From: Thiobacillus sp. 0-1251
GTDB taxonomy: Bacteria; Pseudomonadota; Gammaproteobacteria; Burkholderiales; Thiobacillaceae
Reading direction: 5' to 3'
Assembly: GCA_001899305.1 (NCBI GenBank)
Contig: MKWL01000015.1
Span: 186,001 to 250,000 of the forward strand
DNA length: 64,000 nucleotides
Part shown: positions 8,873 through 17,155 of the stretch, one piece after another
How positions within the stretch are numbered: position 1 is the stretch's first letter
Layout: each line of letters opens with the position of its first letter
Translations under genes and position numbers: made by a program
Notes under the pieces: model-generated
What the model was told of the DNA's origin: nothing
The model's database searches: none
The model's input: the letters and a program-made list of their open reading frames with translations, nothing else

Positions 8873-9810
8873 GTCCATGCCCCGCGTAGCAGCGCCACGC
8901 CGTGGGCGCCGTGCGACTGCGCCAATGCCACGTCCTCGCGCCCCAGTCCGCCCAGTCCGTATACCGGAATGGGGCTGGCCGCGGCGAGTGTCGAGAAAGC
9001 GTCCCAGCCTAGCGTGGCGGCACCCGGGTGCGTCAACGTGGGCAATACCGGCGACAGCAGCGCGAAATCGGCACCGAGCGCGGCAGCCTGCACCAGTTCG
9101 GCACCGTCATGGCACGACACGCCAACCCATTCGCAGTCGGGCCGCGCCGTCAGCCGCGCGGCGGCGGACGAATCGAGATGAATGCCGTCGGCCCCCGCGG
9201 CGTGCGCCAATTCCAGCGGACCGTTGACCAGCACGCGCGCACCCTGCAGATGGGCGCGGCGCACGGTCTCGCGCGCCAGTTGCAGGCGCGTCTCTTCCGG
9301 CAGCGTCTTGTCGCGCAGCTGGATCAGCCGCAGGCCGTTGTGGAGTGCTACATCCAGGCGGGCCAGGAACGTGTCCACGCCGAGCGACTCGGCGTGCGAA
9401 ATCCCCAGCACCGTGGGCAGCGAGAGCGCCTTCACGATCGGGAAATTGGCCGGCAGCAGCGGCGTCACCTCAACGGCGTCGGGCAACTGCCAAGAAAACA
9501 CCTGCCCCTCGTGCGGATGCGGCGTGCCCTGCCATTCGAACACGCGGAAAAAATTCAGCCGGACGGTGGCGTGGGGGTATTCGAATACGCGTGTGATCCA
9601 GCGACAGGCACGGGTGACGACGATCCCCAGTTCCTCGTGCAGTTCGCGTGCCAGCGCGGCGTCCAGCGATTCGCCCGGCTCCACCTTGCCGCCGGGAAAT
9701 TCCCAGTAGCCCGCATAGGCCTTGCCGGCCGGCCGCCGCGCCAGCAGCACGCGGCCATCGGGCTGCGTGAGGACCGCAGCGGCGACTTCAGTGATGGGCA
9801 CCGAACTCAT
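8869..9810 (-). CDS. Nudix hydrolase fused to ThiE/TenI-like domain
   Basis: A 313-residue fusion. The first half is a MutT-type Nudix hydrolase with a complete Nudix box at 41-63 (Gly41, Glu47, Arg55-Glu56, Glu59-Glu60, Gly62), expected to clean oxidised dGTP. The second half is a TIM-barrel thiamine-phosphate-synthase-like domain (LIQLRDK, GADGIHLD, GADFALLSPV, YGLGGL). The ThiE catalytic stretch normally read as N-D-x-x-x is changed to NGPLELA, so it may be TenI-like or inactive in thiamine synthesis. The open frame reaches further upstream, but the ATG at 9810 gives the conserved Nudix opening. It is downstream of the DUF815 gene with a 40-base gap. Such fusions are a known family in proteobacteria. 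Confidence 0.85.
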   Translation of the reverse strand: MSSVPITEVAAAVLTQPDGRVLLARRPAGKAYAGYWEFPGGKVEPGESLDAALARELHEELGIVVTRACRWITRVFEYPHATVRLNFFRVFEWQGTPHPHEGQVFSWQLPDAVEVTPLLPANFPIVKALSLPTVLGISHAESLGVDTFLARLDVALHNGLRLIQLRDKTLPEETRLQLARETVRRAHLQGARVLVNGPLELAHAAGADGIHLDSSAAARLTARPDCEWVGVSCHDGAELVQAAALGADFALLSPVLPTLTHPGAATLGWDAFSTLAAASPIPVYGLGGLGREDVALAQSHGAHGVALLRGAWT

Positions 9811-9850
9811 GAACGGTCCCACGCGCAGTCTTCGCGCCGTGTCGTGCGAG

Positions 9851-10690
9851 TCATTGCTTGCCCGCCCAGTCGCGCGCGAATTGCCACGCCACCCGGCCAT
9901 TGCGCGCGCCGCGCCCGAGCGACCATTGCAGCGCGGCGCGTTCGAAGCGCTCGTCCGAAGGCGCGCCCAGCGTGGCGGCCCAGTGCCGCGCGATGGCGAG
10001 ATAGGTGTCCTGGTCCATGCCGTGGAACGGTACCCACAACCCGAAGCGGTCGGACAGCGAGATCTTTTCCTCGGTTGCTTCGCCCGGATGCACTTCGCCG
10101 CCGAGGTGGCGGGTCTCGAGGTTTTCCGCCATGTACTCCGGCATCAGGTGGCGGCGATTGCTGGTGGCGTAGATCAGCACATTGTCCGACGGGCCGGCCA
10201 GCGAGCCGTCGAGCGCGGCCTTGAGGCTGGCGTAGCCGGGCTCGTGCTCGGCAAAACTCAGGTCGTCGATGAAGACGATGAAGCGGTAGTCGGCATCCGC
10301 CAACAGGTCGAAGAGATCGGGCAGGTGCGGCAATCCGGCCTTGTCCACTTCGATCAGGCGCAGGCCCTTGGGCGCGTACTTGGCATGCACGGCCTTCACC
10401 AGCGAGGATTTGCCGCAGCCGCGCGCGCCGGTCAGCAGCACGTTGTTGGCGGGCTTGCCGGTGACGAACTGGCGCGTGTTGGCGTCGATCCGCTGCTTCT
10501 GCTCGTCGATCGCCAGCAGATCCTTCAGCGCCACCCGTTGCGGGTGCAGAATCGGTTTGAGTTCGCCCGTCTGCGCGGCCCAGCGCGCGGCGCGGACGGT
10601 TTTCCAGTCGAGGCCGTGGGCAGCGGCAGAACTGTCGAGGCGGTCGAGCAGCCGCTCGATGCGGGGAAGGAGGGTGGCGAGATCGGTCAT
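9851..10690 (-). CDS. DUF815 AAA+ ATP-binding protein
   Basis: A 279-residue P-loop ATPase. Walker A is GARGCGKS at 88-95 and Walker B is FIVFIDDL at 137-144, with a sensor-like ATSNRRH after it. The LKPILHP and EEKISLSDRFGLW stretches match the DUF815 family, whose cellular role is not established. It heads a three-gene minus-strand run with the Nudix-ThiE fusion and the anchored protein. The bases between it and the divergent cytochrome gene (10691-10826) must hold promoters for both directions; I could not assign them confidently. Confidence 0.85.
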   Translation of the reverse strand: MTDLATLLPRIERLLDRLDSSAAAHGLDWKTVRAARWAAQTGELKPILHPQRVALKDLLAIDEQKQRIDANTRQFVTGKPANNVLLTGARGCGKSSLVKAVHAKYAPKGLRLIEVDKAGLPHLPDLFDLLADADYRFIVFIDDLSFAEHEPGYASLKAALDGSLAGPSDNVLIYATSNRRHLMPEYMAENLETRHLGGEVHPGEATEEKISLSDRFGLWVPFHGMDQDTYLAIARHWAATLGAPSDERFERAALQWSLGRGARNGRVAWQFARDWAGKQ

Positions 10691-10826
10691 CCGCAGATTC
10701 TAGCCGCTGGCTTAGGAAAAATTTAGGTTTCCGCTAGCAAAGACTTATCAACGCGCGTTCTGCAACCCGCCTAAGCTCCCTTCCGTCCGGATGCATGCGC
10801 AGCCGGCGAACCAGGAAGGAGCGAAC

Positions 10827-11318
10827 ATGAACACACCAATGAAAATCGCAGGGGCGCTGCTCGCCAGTCTCGTTTCCCTTGCAGCCTGGGCCCAGGGGGG
10901 TGACGCCGAAATCCGCCATGGCCGCTATCTGATCCAGACATCCGGATGCAACGATTGCCATACCCCGGGCTACATGCAGAAAGACGGCCAGGTGGCAGAA
11001 TCCGAATGGCTGACCGGCGACGCGATGGGCTGGCATGGGCCGTGGGGGACGACCTACCCGGCCAATCTGCGTCAGCTGGTCCAGCAGATGGACGAGACAA
11101 CTTGGCTGAAACGAGCGCGTCAGCCGATGCGACCGCCGATGCCGGCCCCTTCGCTGCGGGCCATGAGCGATGCCGATCTCAAGGCGATCTACCATTATGT
11201 GCGCAGTCTCGGCGCAAAGGGTCAGGCGGCGCCGGCCTATGTGCCATCGGGTGGCCAGGTGGCCACGCCCTATCTCGATCTGACGCCGAAAAACCTGCCG
11301 GTACAGGTGGCCCAATGA
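10827..11318 (+). CDS. Monohaem c-type cytochrome, exported
   Basis: A 163-residue protein with a signal peptide (MKIAGALLASLVSLAAWA, cleavage before QGG) and one haem-binding motif CNDCH at residues 41-45. A GRYLIQTSGC lead-in and the PPMPAPSLRAM stretch, which may supply the axial methionine, fit small periplasmic electron carriers of the cytochrome c class I type. An AAGGAG ribosome binding site precedes the ATG at 10827. Its stop overlaps the next gene's start (ATGA), so it is cotranscribed with the E1 subunits. Confidence 0.85.
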   Translation: MNTPMKIAGALLASLVSLAAWAQGGDAEIRHGRYLIQTSGCNDCHTPGYMQKDGQVAESEWLTGDAMGWHGPWGTTYPANLRQLVQQMDETTWLKRARQPMRPPMPAPSLRAMSDADLKAIYHYVRSLGAKGQAAPAYVPSGGQVATPYLDLTPKNLPVQVAQ

Positions 11319-12295
11319 GCGCGGCAGGAATGACCGACGCTCTCCGCAGGCTGGAAGCCATGCTGCTGATCCGTGCCTATGAAGAGAAGCTCGTCGAATT
11401 CCAGCGCGGCGGCGCCCCCGGCACCTGCACCAGTGTCGGCCAGGAAGCCTGCGCCGTCGGCGTGGTCGGCGCGCTGGAGTCGCGCGACCGCATTCTCACG
11501 AATCACCGCAGCGCGGCGCACCTGATCGCCCGCGGTGCCGATCCCGGCCGCCTGATGGCCGAAGTGCTGGGCCGCGTCGACGGGTACTGCGGAGGCCGCA
11601 GCGGCAGCCTGCACATTTCGGCGAAGGAGCTCGGTGTGGTGCTCACCTCGACCATCGTCGGCGGCGAGCTGTCGATGGCGCCCGGTGTCGCCCTTGCGCA
11701 GAAGATGGGGCAGGGCGAACCGGGCGGGATCGTTGCGGTGTTCTTCGGCGACGGCGCAGCCTGCGAAGGCATTTTCCACGAGGCGCTCAACCTCGCCGTG
11801 CAATGGCAGTTGCCGCTGCTGTTCGTGTGCGAGAACAACGATTGGCAGGCTTTCGTGCACCGCCGCGAGACCATGCCCGACAATGCGATCGCTGACTGGG
11901 CGGCAGGCCACGGGCTGCCGGTTGCGACAGTCGACGGCAATGACGTCGAGGCGGTGCATGCGGCCGCACGCGACGTGGTCGCGGCGATCCGTGCGGATGG
12001 GCAGCCGCGTTTCCTGGAGCTCGTGACCTACCGATTGCGCGGGCACTTCGAACCCGACGATCAGGTCTATGTCGACGCTGACGAACTGGCGCGTTGGCAG
12101 GCGCGCGATCCCTTGCAAGGGCAGGCGGATCGACTGCTCGCACTGGGCGCCCTCGACGCGGCGAATCTGATGCAGTTGCGCGACCGGGTCGCGGCGCGTA
12201 TCGAGGCCGCGGCACGCTTCGCCCAGGCAAGCGCGTGGCCCGACCCGCGCACGCTTACCCATCATGTGTATGCCGAGCAAGGAGCCCGCTCATGA
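11315..12295 (+). CDS. Thiamine-diphosphate 2-oxoacid dehydrogenase E1, alpha subunit
   Basis: A 326-residue protein of the pyruvate/acetoin dehydrogenase E1-alpha family. The thiamine diphosphate motif begins GDG at 145-147 and closes with NN at 174-175; the substrate-side NHRSAAH at 63-69 corresponds to the family's conserved histidine loop, and YCGGRSGSLHIS to the GKGGSMH stretch. It would decarboxylate a 2-oxoacid or acetoin together with the beta subunit. The substrate cannot be read from sequence. It overlaps the cytochrome and beta-subunit genes by four bases each. No E2 or E3 gene follows. Confidence 0.85.
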   Translation: MSAAGMTDALRRLEAMLLIRAYEEKLVEFQRGGAPGTCTSVGQEACAVGVVGALESRDRILTNHRSAAHLIARGADPGRLMAEVLGRVDGYCGGRSGSLHISAKELGVVLTSTIVGGELSMAPGVALAQKMGQGEPGGIVAVFFGDGAACEGIFHEALNLAVQWQLPLLFVCENNDWQAFVHRRETMPDNAIADWAAGHGLPVATVDGNDVEAVHAAARDVVAAIRADGQPRFLELVTYRLRGHFEPDDQVYVDADELARWQARDPLQGQADRLLALGALDAANLMQLRDRVAARIEAAARFAQASAWPDPRTLTHHVYAEQGARS

Positions 12296-13287
12296 CCCGA
12301 ATGACGACCGAACAGGCGATCCATCAGGCGCTTGCCGAGGAAATGCAGCGCGATGAACGCGTGCTCCTGATGGGCGAAGGCGTCGCCACCAAGCGCCCTG
12401 ATCTGGTGCAGGATTTTGGTGCGACACGTGTGCGCAATACCCCGCTGGCCGAGGCCATTGTCGCCGGCACCGCAGTGGGAGCGGCCGCGAGCGGCCTGCG
12501 GCCGGTGGTCGACCTGCTGTTCGCGCCTTTTCTCGCCTATGCGATGGACGCGCTGGTCAACAGCGCCGGCAAGCTGCGCTACCTGTCGGGCGGACAGTTC
12601 GAATTTCCGTTGGTGGCGATGAGCATGACCGGCAGCGGCTGGTGCGTCGGCGCGCAGCACAACCACAACCTGGAAGCGATGTTCGCGCATGCGCCGGGGC
12701 TAAAAGTGGTGATGCCGTCGACCGCGGCGGACTTCAAGGGCCTGCTCAAGGCAGCCATCCGCGACGACAACCCGGTCGTATTTTTCACCGATCTCGGCCT
12801 GCTGCATCAGGAGGGCGAGGTGCCCGATGTAGCCGACCATGTCGTCCCGCTGGGGCTGGCTGCCGTGCGCCGCGTCGGTGCCGACGTGACGCTGGTGAGC
12901 TATGCCAAGACGGTCGGGGTGTGCCTGCAGGCTGCCGAGCAGTTGCAGGCGCAAGGCATCGCGGCCGAGGTGATCGATCTACGCACGCTGAAGCCACTCG
13001 ATGAAACGACGGTACTGCGCTCGCTGCGCAAGACCGGACGGCTTGTCGTCGTTACCGAAGCCAGCGGCCTCTGCGGCATGGCGGCGGAACTGGCTGCATT
13101 GGCCGCCACCCGGGCGTTCGATGTCCTGCGTGCGCCCGTCGTGCGGCTGACCGGGCCGGATGCGCCTGGCGCGTCCTCATGGGTGCTGGAACAGGCCGCG
13201 CTGCCGACCGTGGAGGCCGTGGTGGAGGCGGTGCAGGGCATGCTGGTAGAGGTCGCGGTCGGCCGCGAGGCGCTCGCGGCGTCCTGA
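12292..13287 (+). CDS. Thiamine-diphosphate 2-oxoacid dehydrogenase E1, beta subunit
   Basis: A 331-residue transketolase-like beta subunit, opening with EQAIHQALAEEMQRDERVLLMGEG and carrying RNTPLAEAIVAGTAVGAA, where the Glu is the cofactor-activating residue of the family. It pairs with the alpha subunit directly upstream to form the E1 heterotetramer. The ATG at 12292 overlaps the alpha stop (ATGA). The open frame extends further upstream, but that part only mirrors the alpha gene. The gene converges on the PNPOx-GAF gene with seven bases between them, leaving no room for an E2. Confidence 0.85.
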   Translation: MTRMTTEQAIHQALAEEMQRDERVLLMGEGVATKRPDLVQDFGATRVRNTPLAEAIVAGTAVGAAASGLRPVVDLLFAPFLAYAMDALVNSAGKLRYLSGGQFEFPLVAMSMTGSGWCVGAQHNHNLEAMFAHAPGLKVVMPSTAADFKGLLKAAIRDDNPVVFFTDLGLLHQEGEVPDVADHVVPLGLAAVRRVGADVTLVSYAKTVGVCLQAAEQLQAQGIAAEVIDLRTLKPLDETTVLRSLRKTGRLVVVTEASGLCGMAAELAALAATRAFDVLRAPVVRLTGPDAPGASSWVLEQAALPTVEAVVEAVQGMLVEVAVGREALAAS

Positions 13288-13294
13288 CGAAGGA

Positions 13295-14599
13295 TCAGGC
13301 GCTGAGTTGCAGCGGTCGGCCGATGTTCAGCCGGAAGCGGCCGCGACCGGTTTTTTCCAGTGCGATCGTCGGGCAGCGTTCGGCAAGACGGCGCTGCAGC
13401 AAAATCAGGCGCGTCTCCAGGTTGTCGCCGAAATCGGGCAGCGGCAGGCGCGGGTCGCGCCGCAGCTCGCGGTTGCAGAAATCGCGGCGACCGTTGCGGG
13501 CATGTTCGTTGAGCAGCGTCCACAGGATGCTGCCGGCCACGCCTTTGATGAGGTAGTCGTTGTCGATGAAGACGCTGTGGTCGGCGGCGAAGTAGCGCAC
13601 CGCCAGCGGTGCGCCGGTCGGGCGCGTCGCTGGCTCGTCATGCGCTGGCTCGGCGTCGTCCGGCTCGCACGCGGCCTGCGCGACCAGCGCGGCGAGGTGG
13701 CGGGCGTAGATGACCAGCGCATCCTCGTCGGCATGGCTGAAGAAGGCGTCGTGTTCGCTTTCGGCGTAGAGCACGCCAAGGAGACGGCCGCCGTGGATGA
13801 GGGGGACGGCAATCCGACTGTGCGGATTGGCCAGCACCGGCAGCGGGATACGCGGTTCGGTCGCATGCGTTGCGCGCATCGCCGTCTGGTACGCATAGTC
13901 GCCCGTGCGGTAGTTGATGCGGATGGGAATCCGCTCGCGTGCAGCGACGCCGATGAGGCCTTCGCCGACCTTCACTTCCGCGCCGATCCCGGAATCCGGA
14001 TAGCCCAGGCTTCCCAGTGTATAGAGTGCGGCGCCGGCCTCGTCCAGCATCAGCAGCAGCGCGTGGCGGATGCCGAAGCCGGCGGTCAGTGCGGCGAGTC
14101 CGCGGTCGGCCAGATCCGACAGATCGGTCGTGTCGCCCAGGCGGTCGAGCGTGCGCCGCAGGCTCAGCAGCGCATCGGATGGCGGCGGCGGGGGTGGGAT
14201 ATGGGGATCGACGGATTCGATGTCGAGCACCCGGTAGATGTCCGCACCGCGCAGCACGAACACCTTGTCCATGTGGGTCTGTGCCGCGATGCCGGCGAGC
14301 TGCGCCTTCATGTATTCGAACAGCGGACCTTCGGTTTCGGTGCGGATGTAATGCAGCTTGAGGCGGAAGTGGCGGAAGCTGCCGGGCTCGACCACCTGCA
14401 CCTGTGCATAAGGATGCGCGAGCACGTTCTCGCGTGTCTTGCTGAAGAACTGATAGGACAGCGCCACGTGTTCGGCGTCGACGAAATGCACCTGCGAGGC
14501 ATAGGCCACATTCGGCGTGCCGTCCTGGGCGCTGGTGGCGACGACGGCTGGAATCGCGCCGTCGAGGCAGGGCCGCAGCGATTCGAGCGAGATCTTCAT
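13295..14599 (-). CDS. PNPOx-fold / GAF / putative winged-helix protein
   Basis: A 434-residue three-part protein. Residues 1-130 form a pyridoxamine-phosphate-oxidase-like split barrel (VVATSAQDGTPNVAYASQVHFVD), a fold that usually binds FMN or F420. A proline linker (134-140) leads to a GAF sensory domain (about 150-310; GEGLIGVAARER, SRIAVPLIHGGRLLGVLY). The last 100 residues (335-430) look like an OmpR-type winged helix (ELRRDPRLPLPDFGDNLETR, then GRGRFRL). The overall design suggests a cytoplasmic flavin- or ligand-sensing regulator, which is inference. The start ATG at 14599 overlaps the stop of the second PNPOx gene; the longer upstream frame is out of phase with that gene and is rejected. 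Confidence 0.7.
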   Translation of the reverse strand: MKISLESLRPCLDGAIPAVVATSAQDGTPNVAYASQVHFVDAEHVALSYQFFSKTRENVLAHPYAQVQVVEPGSFRHFRLKLHYIRTETEGPLFEYMKAQLAGIAAQTHMDKVFVLRGADIYRVLDIESVDPHIPPPPPPSDALLSLRRTLDRLGDTTDLSDLADRGLAALTAGFGIRHALLLMLDEAGAALYTLGSLGYPDSGIGAEVKVGEGLIGVAARERIPIRINYRTGDYAYQTAMRATHATEPRIPLPVLANPHSRIAVPLIHGGRLLGVLYAESEHDAFFSHADEDALVIYARHLAALVAQAACEPDDAEPAHDEPATRPTGAPLAVRYFAADHSVFIDNDYLIKGVAGSILWTLLNEHARNGRRDFCNRELRRDPRLPLPDFGDNLETRLILLQRRLAERCPTIALEKTGRGRFRLNIGRPLQLSA

Positions 14600-15081
14600 G
14601 TACGCGCCAGCACGCGCCCGGCGTCGGGTCCGGGCGTCTGGTCGAACACGATTTCCGGCGCGAAGCGCAGCGCCAGCAGATCGTCCGTGGGCAGGAGCGC
14701 GGCCAGCGCCTGTTCCAGCCCTGCGCCGTAGCCCAGTCCTTTCAGTTCGTCGGCGAACGCTGCCACACAGCGTGCGCTGCATGCGCGCTGGGCCGCGCCA
14801 GTGGTCGCGCGCGTGGCCGCGGACGCCTTGAGTTGCAGGGTGGCATGGGTGGATGGGCGGCTGACCACCAGTGTGATCCCGCTTCCCGCGTCGACTGCGT
14901 CGATCAATGCACGCCCGCGGCTGGCCGACAGCAATACCGTCAGCGTTCGCCGGTCGCGCGCCACCATCACGCCCTGTGCCCGACACACGCATGGCCAACC
15001 GTCGCGGCCCACCGCCCCGACGTTCATCGACAAGGGGCCTTGCAGAAAGGCGGTCTGCTCGACGGTCAGCTGCACGCTCAT
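14596..15081 (-). CDS. PNPOx-fold flavin-binding-like protein
   Basis: A 161-residue protein resembling the split-barrel pyridoxamine 5'-phosphate oxidase superfamily (QTAFLQGPLSMNVGAVGRDG, VLLSASRGRALIDAV). It is too divergent to be called PdxH; a general flavin-binding role is likely. It overlaps the start of the PNPOx-GAF gene by four bases (ATGA), so the two are almost certainly translated together and may form one sensor system. The gap to argJ upstream is only four bases, which places all three on one transcript. Confidence 0.6.
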   Translation of the reverse strand: MSVQLTVEQTAFLQGPLSMNVGAVGRDGWPCVCRAQGVMVARDRRTLTVLLSASRGRALIDAVDAGSGITLVVSRPSTHATLQLKASAATRATTGAAQRACSARCVAAFADELKGLGYGAGLEQALAALLPTDDLLALRFAPEIVFDQTPGPDAGRVLART

Positions 15082-15085
15082 GGCA

Positions 15086-16312
15086 TCAGGTGCGGTACTC
15101 CGCGTTGATTTTCACGTAATCGTAGGAGAAGTCACAGGTCCATACGGTGGCACTCACGGTGCCGCGATTCAGTGCGACGCGCACGGTGATCTCGGCTTCC
15201 CGCATCACCGCCGCACCCTGCGCCTCGGTGTAGCTGGTAGCGCGGCCGCCATGTTCCGCCACCAGCACGTCGCCGAGCCAGACCTTCAGTGCATTGACGT
15301 CGAGATCCGTCACGCCGGCATAGCCGATGGCGGCGAGGATGCGGCCGAGGTTGGGGTCGCTGGCGAAGAAGGCGGTCTTCACCAGGGGCGATCGTGCGAT
15401 GGCATAGGCGATCTGCTTGCACTCGGCGCGGTCGCGTCCTCCCTCGACGGCGATGGTCATGAACTTGGTCGCGCCTTCGCCGTCGCGCGCCATGGCCTGC
15501 GCGAGCTCGATGGCGACCTCGCTCAATGCCGTCTTCAGCGCGGCGTAATCGGCGCCGGTGGCGCTGGCGATTTCGGTATTGCCGGCCTGGCCGGAGGTGA
15601 TGAGGATGAAGCTGTCATTCGTGGAGGTGTCGCCGTCGACAGTGACGCAGTTGAACGACACGTCGGCCACTTCTTTGACCAACTGTTGCATCAGGGACAC
15701 GGCGATCGCTGCGTCGGTCGCGACAAAACCCAGCATGGTCGCCATGTTGGGGTGGATCATGCCGGACCCCTTGGCGATGCCCGTCACCGTTACTGCCTTG
15801 CCGCCGATCGATATCTGGCGCGAGGCGCCTTTGGCGACGATGTCGGTGGTCATGATCGCGTGCGCGGCATCGCTCCAGTGATTTGGCGCAAGGTCGACCT
15901 GCGCGGCAGGCAGGGCCGGCAGGATCTTGTCGACCGGCAGCGGTTCCAGGATGACGCCGGTGGAAAATGGCAGCACGTTATCGGTGGCGCACCCCATCAG
16001 TTGTGCCACGGCGTCGCAGGTCTGGCGAGCCCGCGCGAGGCCTTCCTCGCCGGTCCCGGCGTTGGCGTTGCCGGTGTTGATCACCAGCGCGCGGATGTTT
16101 CCGGTCGCCAGATGCTGCTTGCACAGCGTGACCGGTGCGGCACAGAAGCGGTTTTGCGTGAACACGCCGGCGACCTGGCTACCGGCAGCGAGCTCGATCA
16201 GCGTGATATCGCGCCGCCCCGGCTTCTTGATGCCGGCGGAGGCGATGCCGAGCCGCACACCGGAAACGGGCAGCAGTGAGGCAGGGTCGGGAGCGGTAAG
16301 GTTGACGGGCAT
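15086..16312 (-). CDS. argJ: Bifunctional ornithine acetyltransferase / N-acetylglutamate synthase
   Basis: A 408-residue ArgJ. It moves the acetyl group from N-acetylornithine to glutamate in the cyclic arginine pathway and can also make N-acetylglutamate from acetyl-CoA. The precursor cleaves itself before Thr192 in NMATMLG (residues 189-195); this threonine is the nucleophile. Other family signatures are [11 protein letters not shown] (78-88) and KGSGMIHPN. It is the first gene of a minus-strand run with the two PNPOx-fold genes. Confidence 0.95.
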   Translation of the reverse strand: MPVNLTAPDPASLLPVSGVRLGIASAGIKKPGRRDITLIELAAGSQVAGVFTQNRFCAAPVTLCKQHLATGNIRALVINTGNANAGTGEEGLARARQTCDAVAQLMGCATDNVLPFSTGVILEPLPVDKILPALPAAQVDLAPNHWSDAAHAIMTTDIVAKGASRQISIGGKAVTVTGIAKGSGMIHPNMATMLGFVATDAAIAVSLMQQLVKEVADVSFNCVTVDGDTSTNDSFILITSGQAGNTEIASATGADYAALKTALSEVAIELAQAMARDGEGATKFMTIAVEGGRDRAECKQIAYAIARSPLVKTAFFASDPNLGRILAAIGYAGVTDLDVNALKVWLGDVLVAEHGGRATSYTEAQGAAVMREAEITVRVALNRGTVSATVWTCDFSYDYVKINAEYRT

Positions 16313-16376
16313 GGCGGCACGGTAGAACGGAAAGCCGCTATTTTATGCCGGCTTGCGGCAAATAGATGGCTGGGTC

Positions 16377-16616
16377 TTACTGCGCGCGCCCCAGCAGTAC
16401 GTTCAGCAGGCGGCGGAATCCCGGCCGCCATGGCCACACGGGGTCGAGCTCGATCGAGCGTGCCAGCGCGGCCAGCGCAATCAGCGCAAAGACGAGAAAC
16501 AGCAATTCCGAGATGAGCTGACGCGAAGTAAGCATTCCCAGTGGCATGTCCAGAAAGCCGGGAACATAAAACAGACTGGCAAATGCTGCGAAGAGAAAAG
16601 CCGGGCCGAGATACAT
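16377..16616 (-). CDS. Small two-helix membrane protein, hypothetical
   Basis: From the ATG at 16616 a 79-residue protein reads out with two membrane segments (YLGPAFLFAAFASLFYV and LISELLFLVFALIALAALA) and a basic arginine-rich tail. The same frame is open further upstream to 16898, but that part overlaps the 112-residue gene and has no coding character. The family is not recognised and the ribosome binding site is weak, so the gene is plausible rather than certain. Confidence 0.45.
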   Translation of the reverse strand: MYLGPAFLFAAFASLFYVPGFLDMPLGMLTSRQLISELLFLVFALIALAALARSIELDPVWPWRPGFRRLLNVLLGRAQ

Positions 16617-16749
16617 GGTGTTCGCAGTCAGGGTTGTTGTAAGAGGAAGGGCAGCAATCGTCGTGCCAGGAAATAAACACCATAAGAAACAAGGCGCTGG
16701 CTTGTTTGGGCCAACGCGGCGCAGCGCGATATGTAAATTAATTCGACAG

Positions 16750-17088
16750 CTACTTGTCCATGGGCGGCGCGGCCAGCTTGCGCAGGATCTCATGCGACAG
16801 CGAATAGAACTGCGGGGTGGGACCAAGATCCTCATAGATCGGATCGCCATAGTCGTCTTCGGCAATGATGCGGTTGCCCGGTATGTAGGGCATGGCAACC
16901 TCGAGTTCGTCGAGGGCGGCCCGGATCAGGTCGGCTATCAGTTGGGAGTCGCTGCAGTCGGGATACATCACGTGCAGTGCTTCGACGCGGGCAGCATCAC
17001 GCAATGGCAAGTGAACCGTATAGGTACGCGCATCCGGGTGCGCATGCCCCTCCTGGCCCCAGCGCTGGATCAATTCGGCGATGCGCAT
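16750..17088 (-). CDS. Conserved small protein, pilin-assembly / type 1 pili tip component-like
   Basis: A 112-residue acidic soluble protein (RVEALHVMYPDCSDSQLIADL, ALDELEVAMPYIPGNRI, DDYGDPIYEDLGPTP). I recall a pseudomonad family with the same layout (helical ribbon-like middle, then GDPLYEDVGPTP) that carries the automatic name type 1 pili tip component or pilin assembly protein. That name is not backed by experiment that I know of. No pilus gene is near. The middle helices could suit a ribbon-helix-helix-like fold. Confidence 0.6.
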   Translation of the reverse strand: MRIAELIQRWGQEGHAHPDARTYTVHLPLRDAARVEALHVMYPDCSDSQLIADLIRAALDELEVAMPYIPGNRIIAEDDYGDPIYEDLGPTPQFYSLSHEILRKLAAPPMDK

Positions 17089-17155
17089 TCAAGTTCCCCA
17101 ACCAGCTTCTTAATGGTTGTGTTATAGCAAAGTGCCCCGCAAGGCAAAGCGGAAT

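Noticed and set aside
9811-9850. Thiamine riboswitch ahead of the Nudix-ThiE gene
   Set aside because: Only 40 bases separate it from the previous gene and no THI-box-like sequence is visible.
10946-11314. Upstream extension of the E1 alpha frame
   Set aside because: It overlaps the cytochrome gene in another phase and has no family homology; the ATGA overlap at 11315 is the natural start.
13307-16279. Long plus-strand frames (474 and 492 codons) opposite the PNPOx and argJ genes
   Set aside because: They are antisense shadows in GC-rich DNA; the minus-strand genes have clear family motifs.
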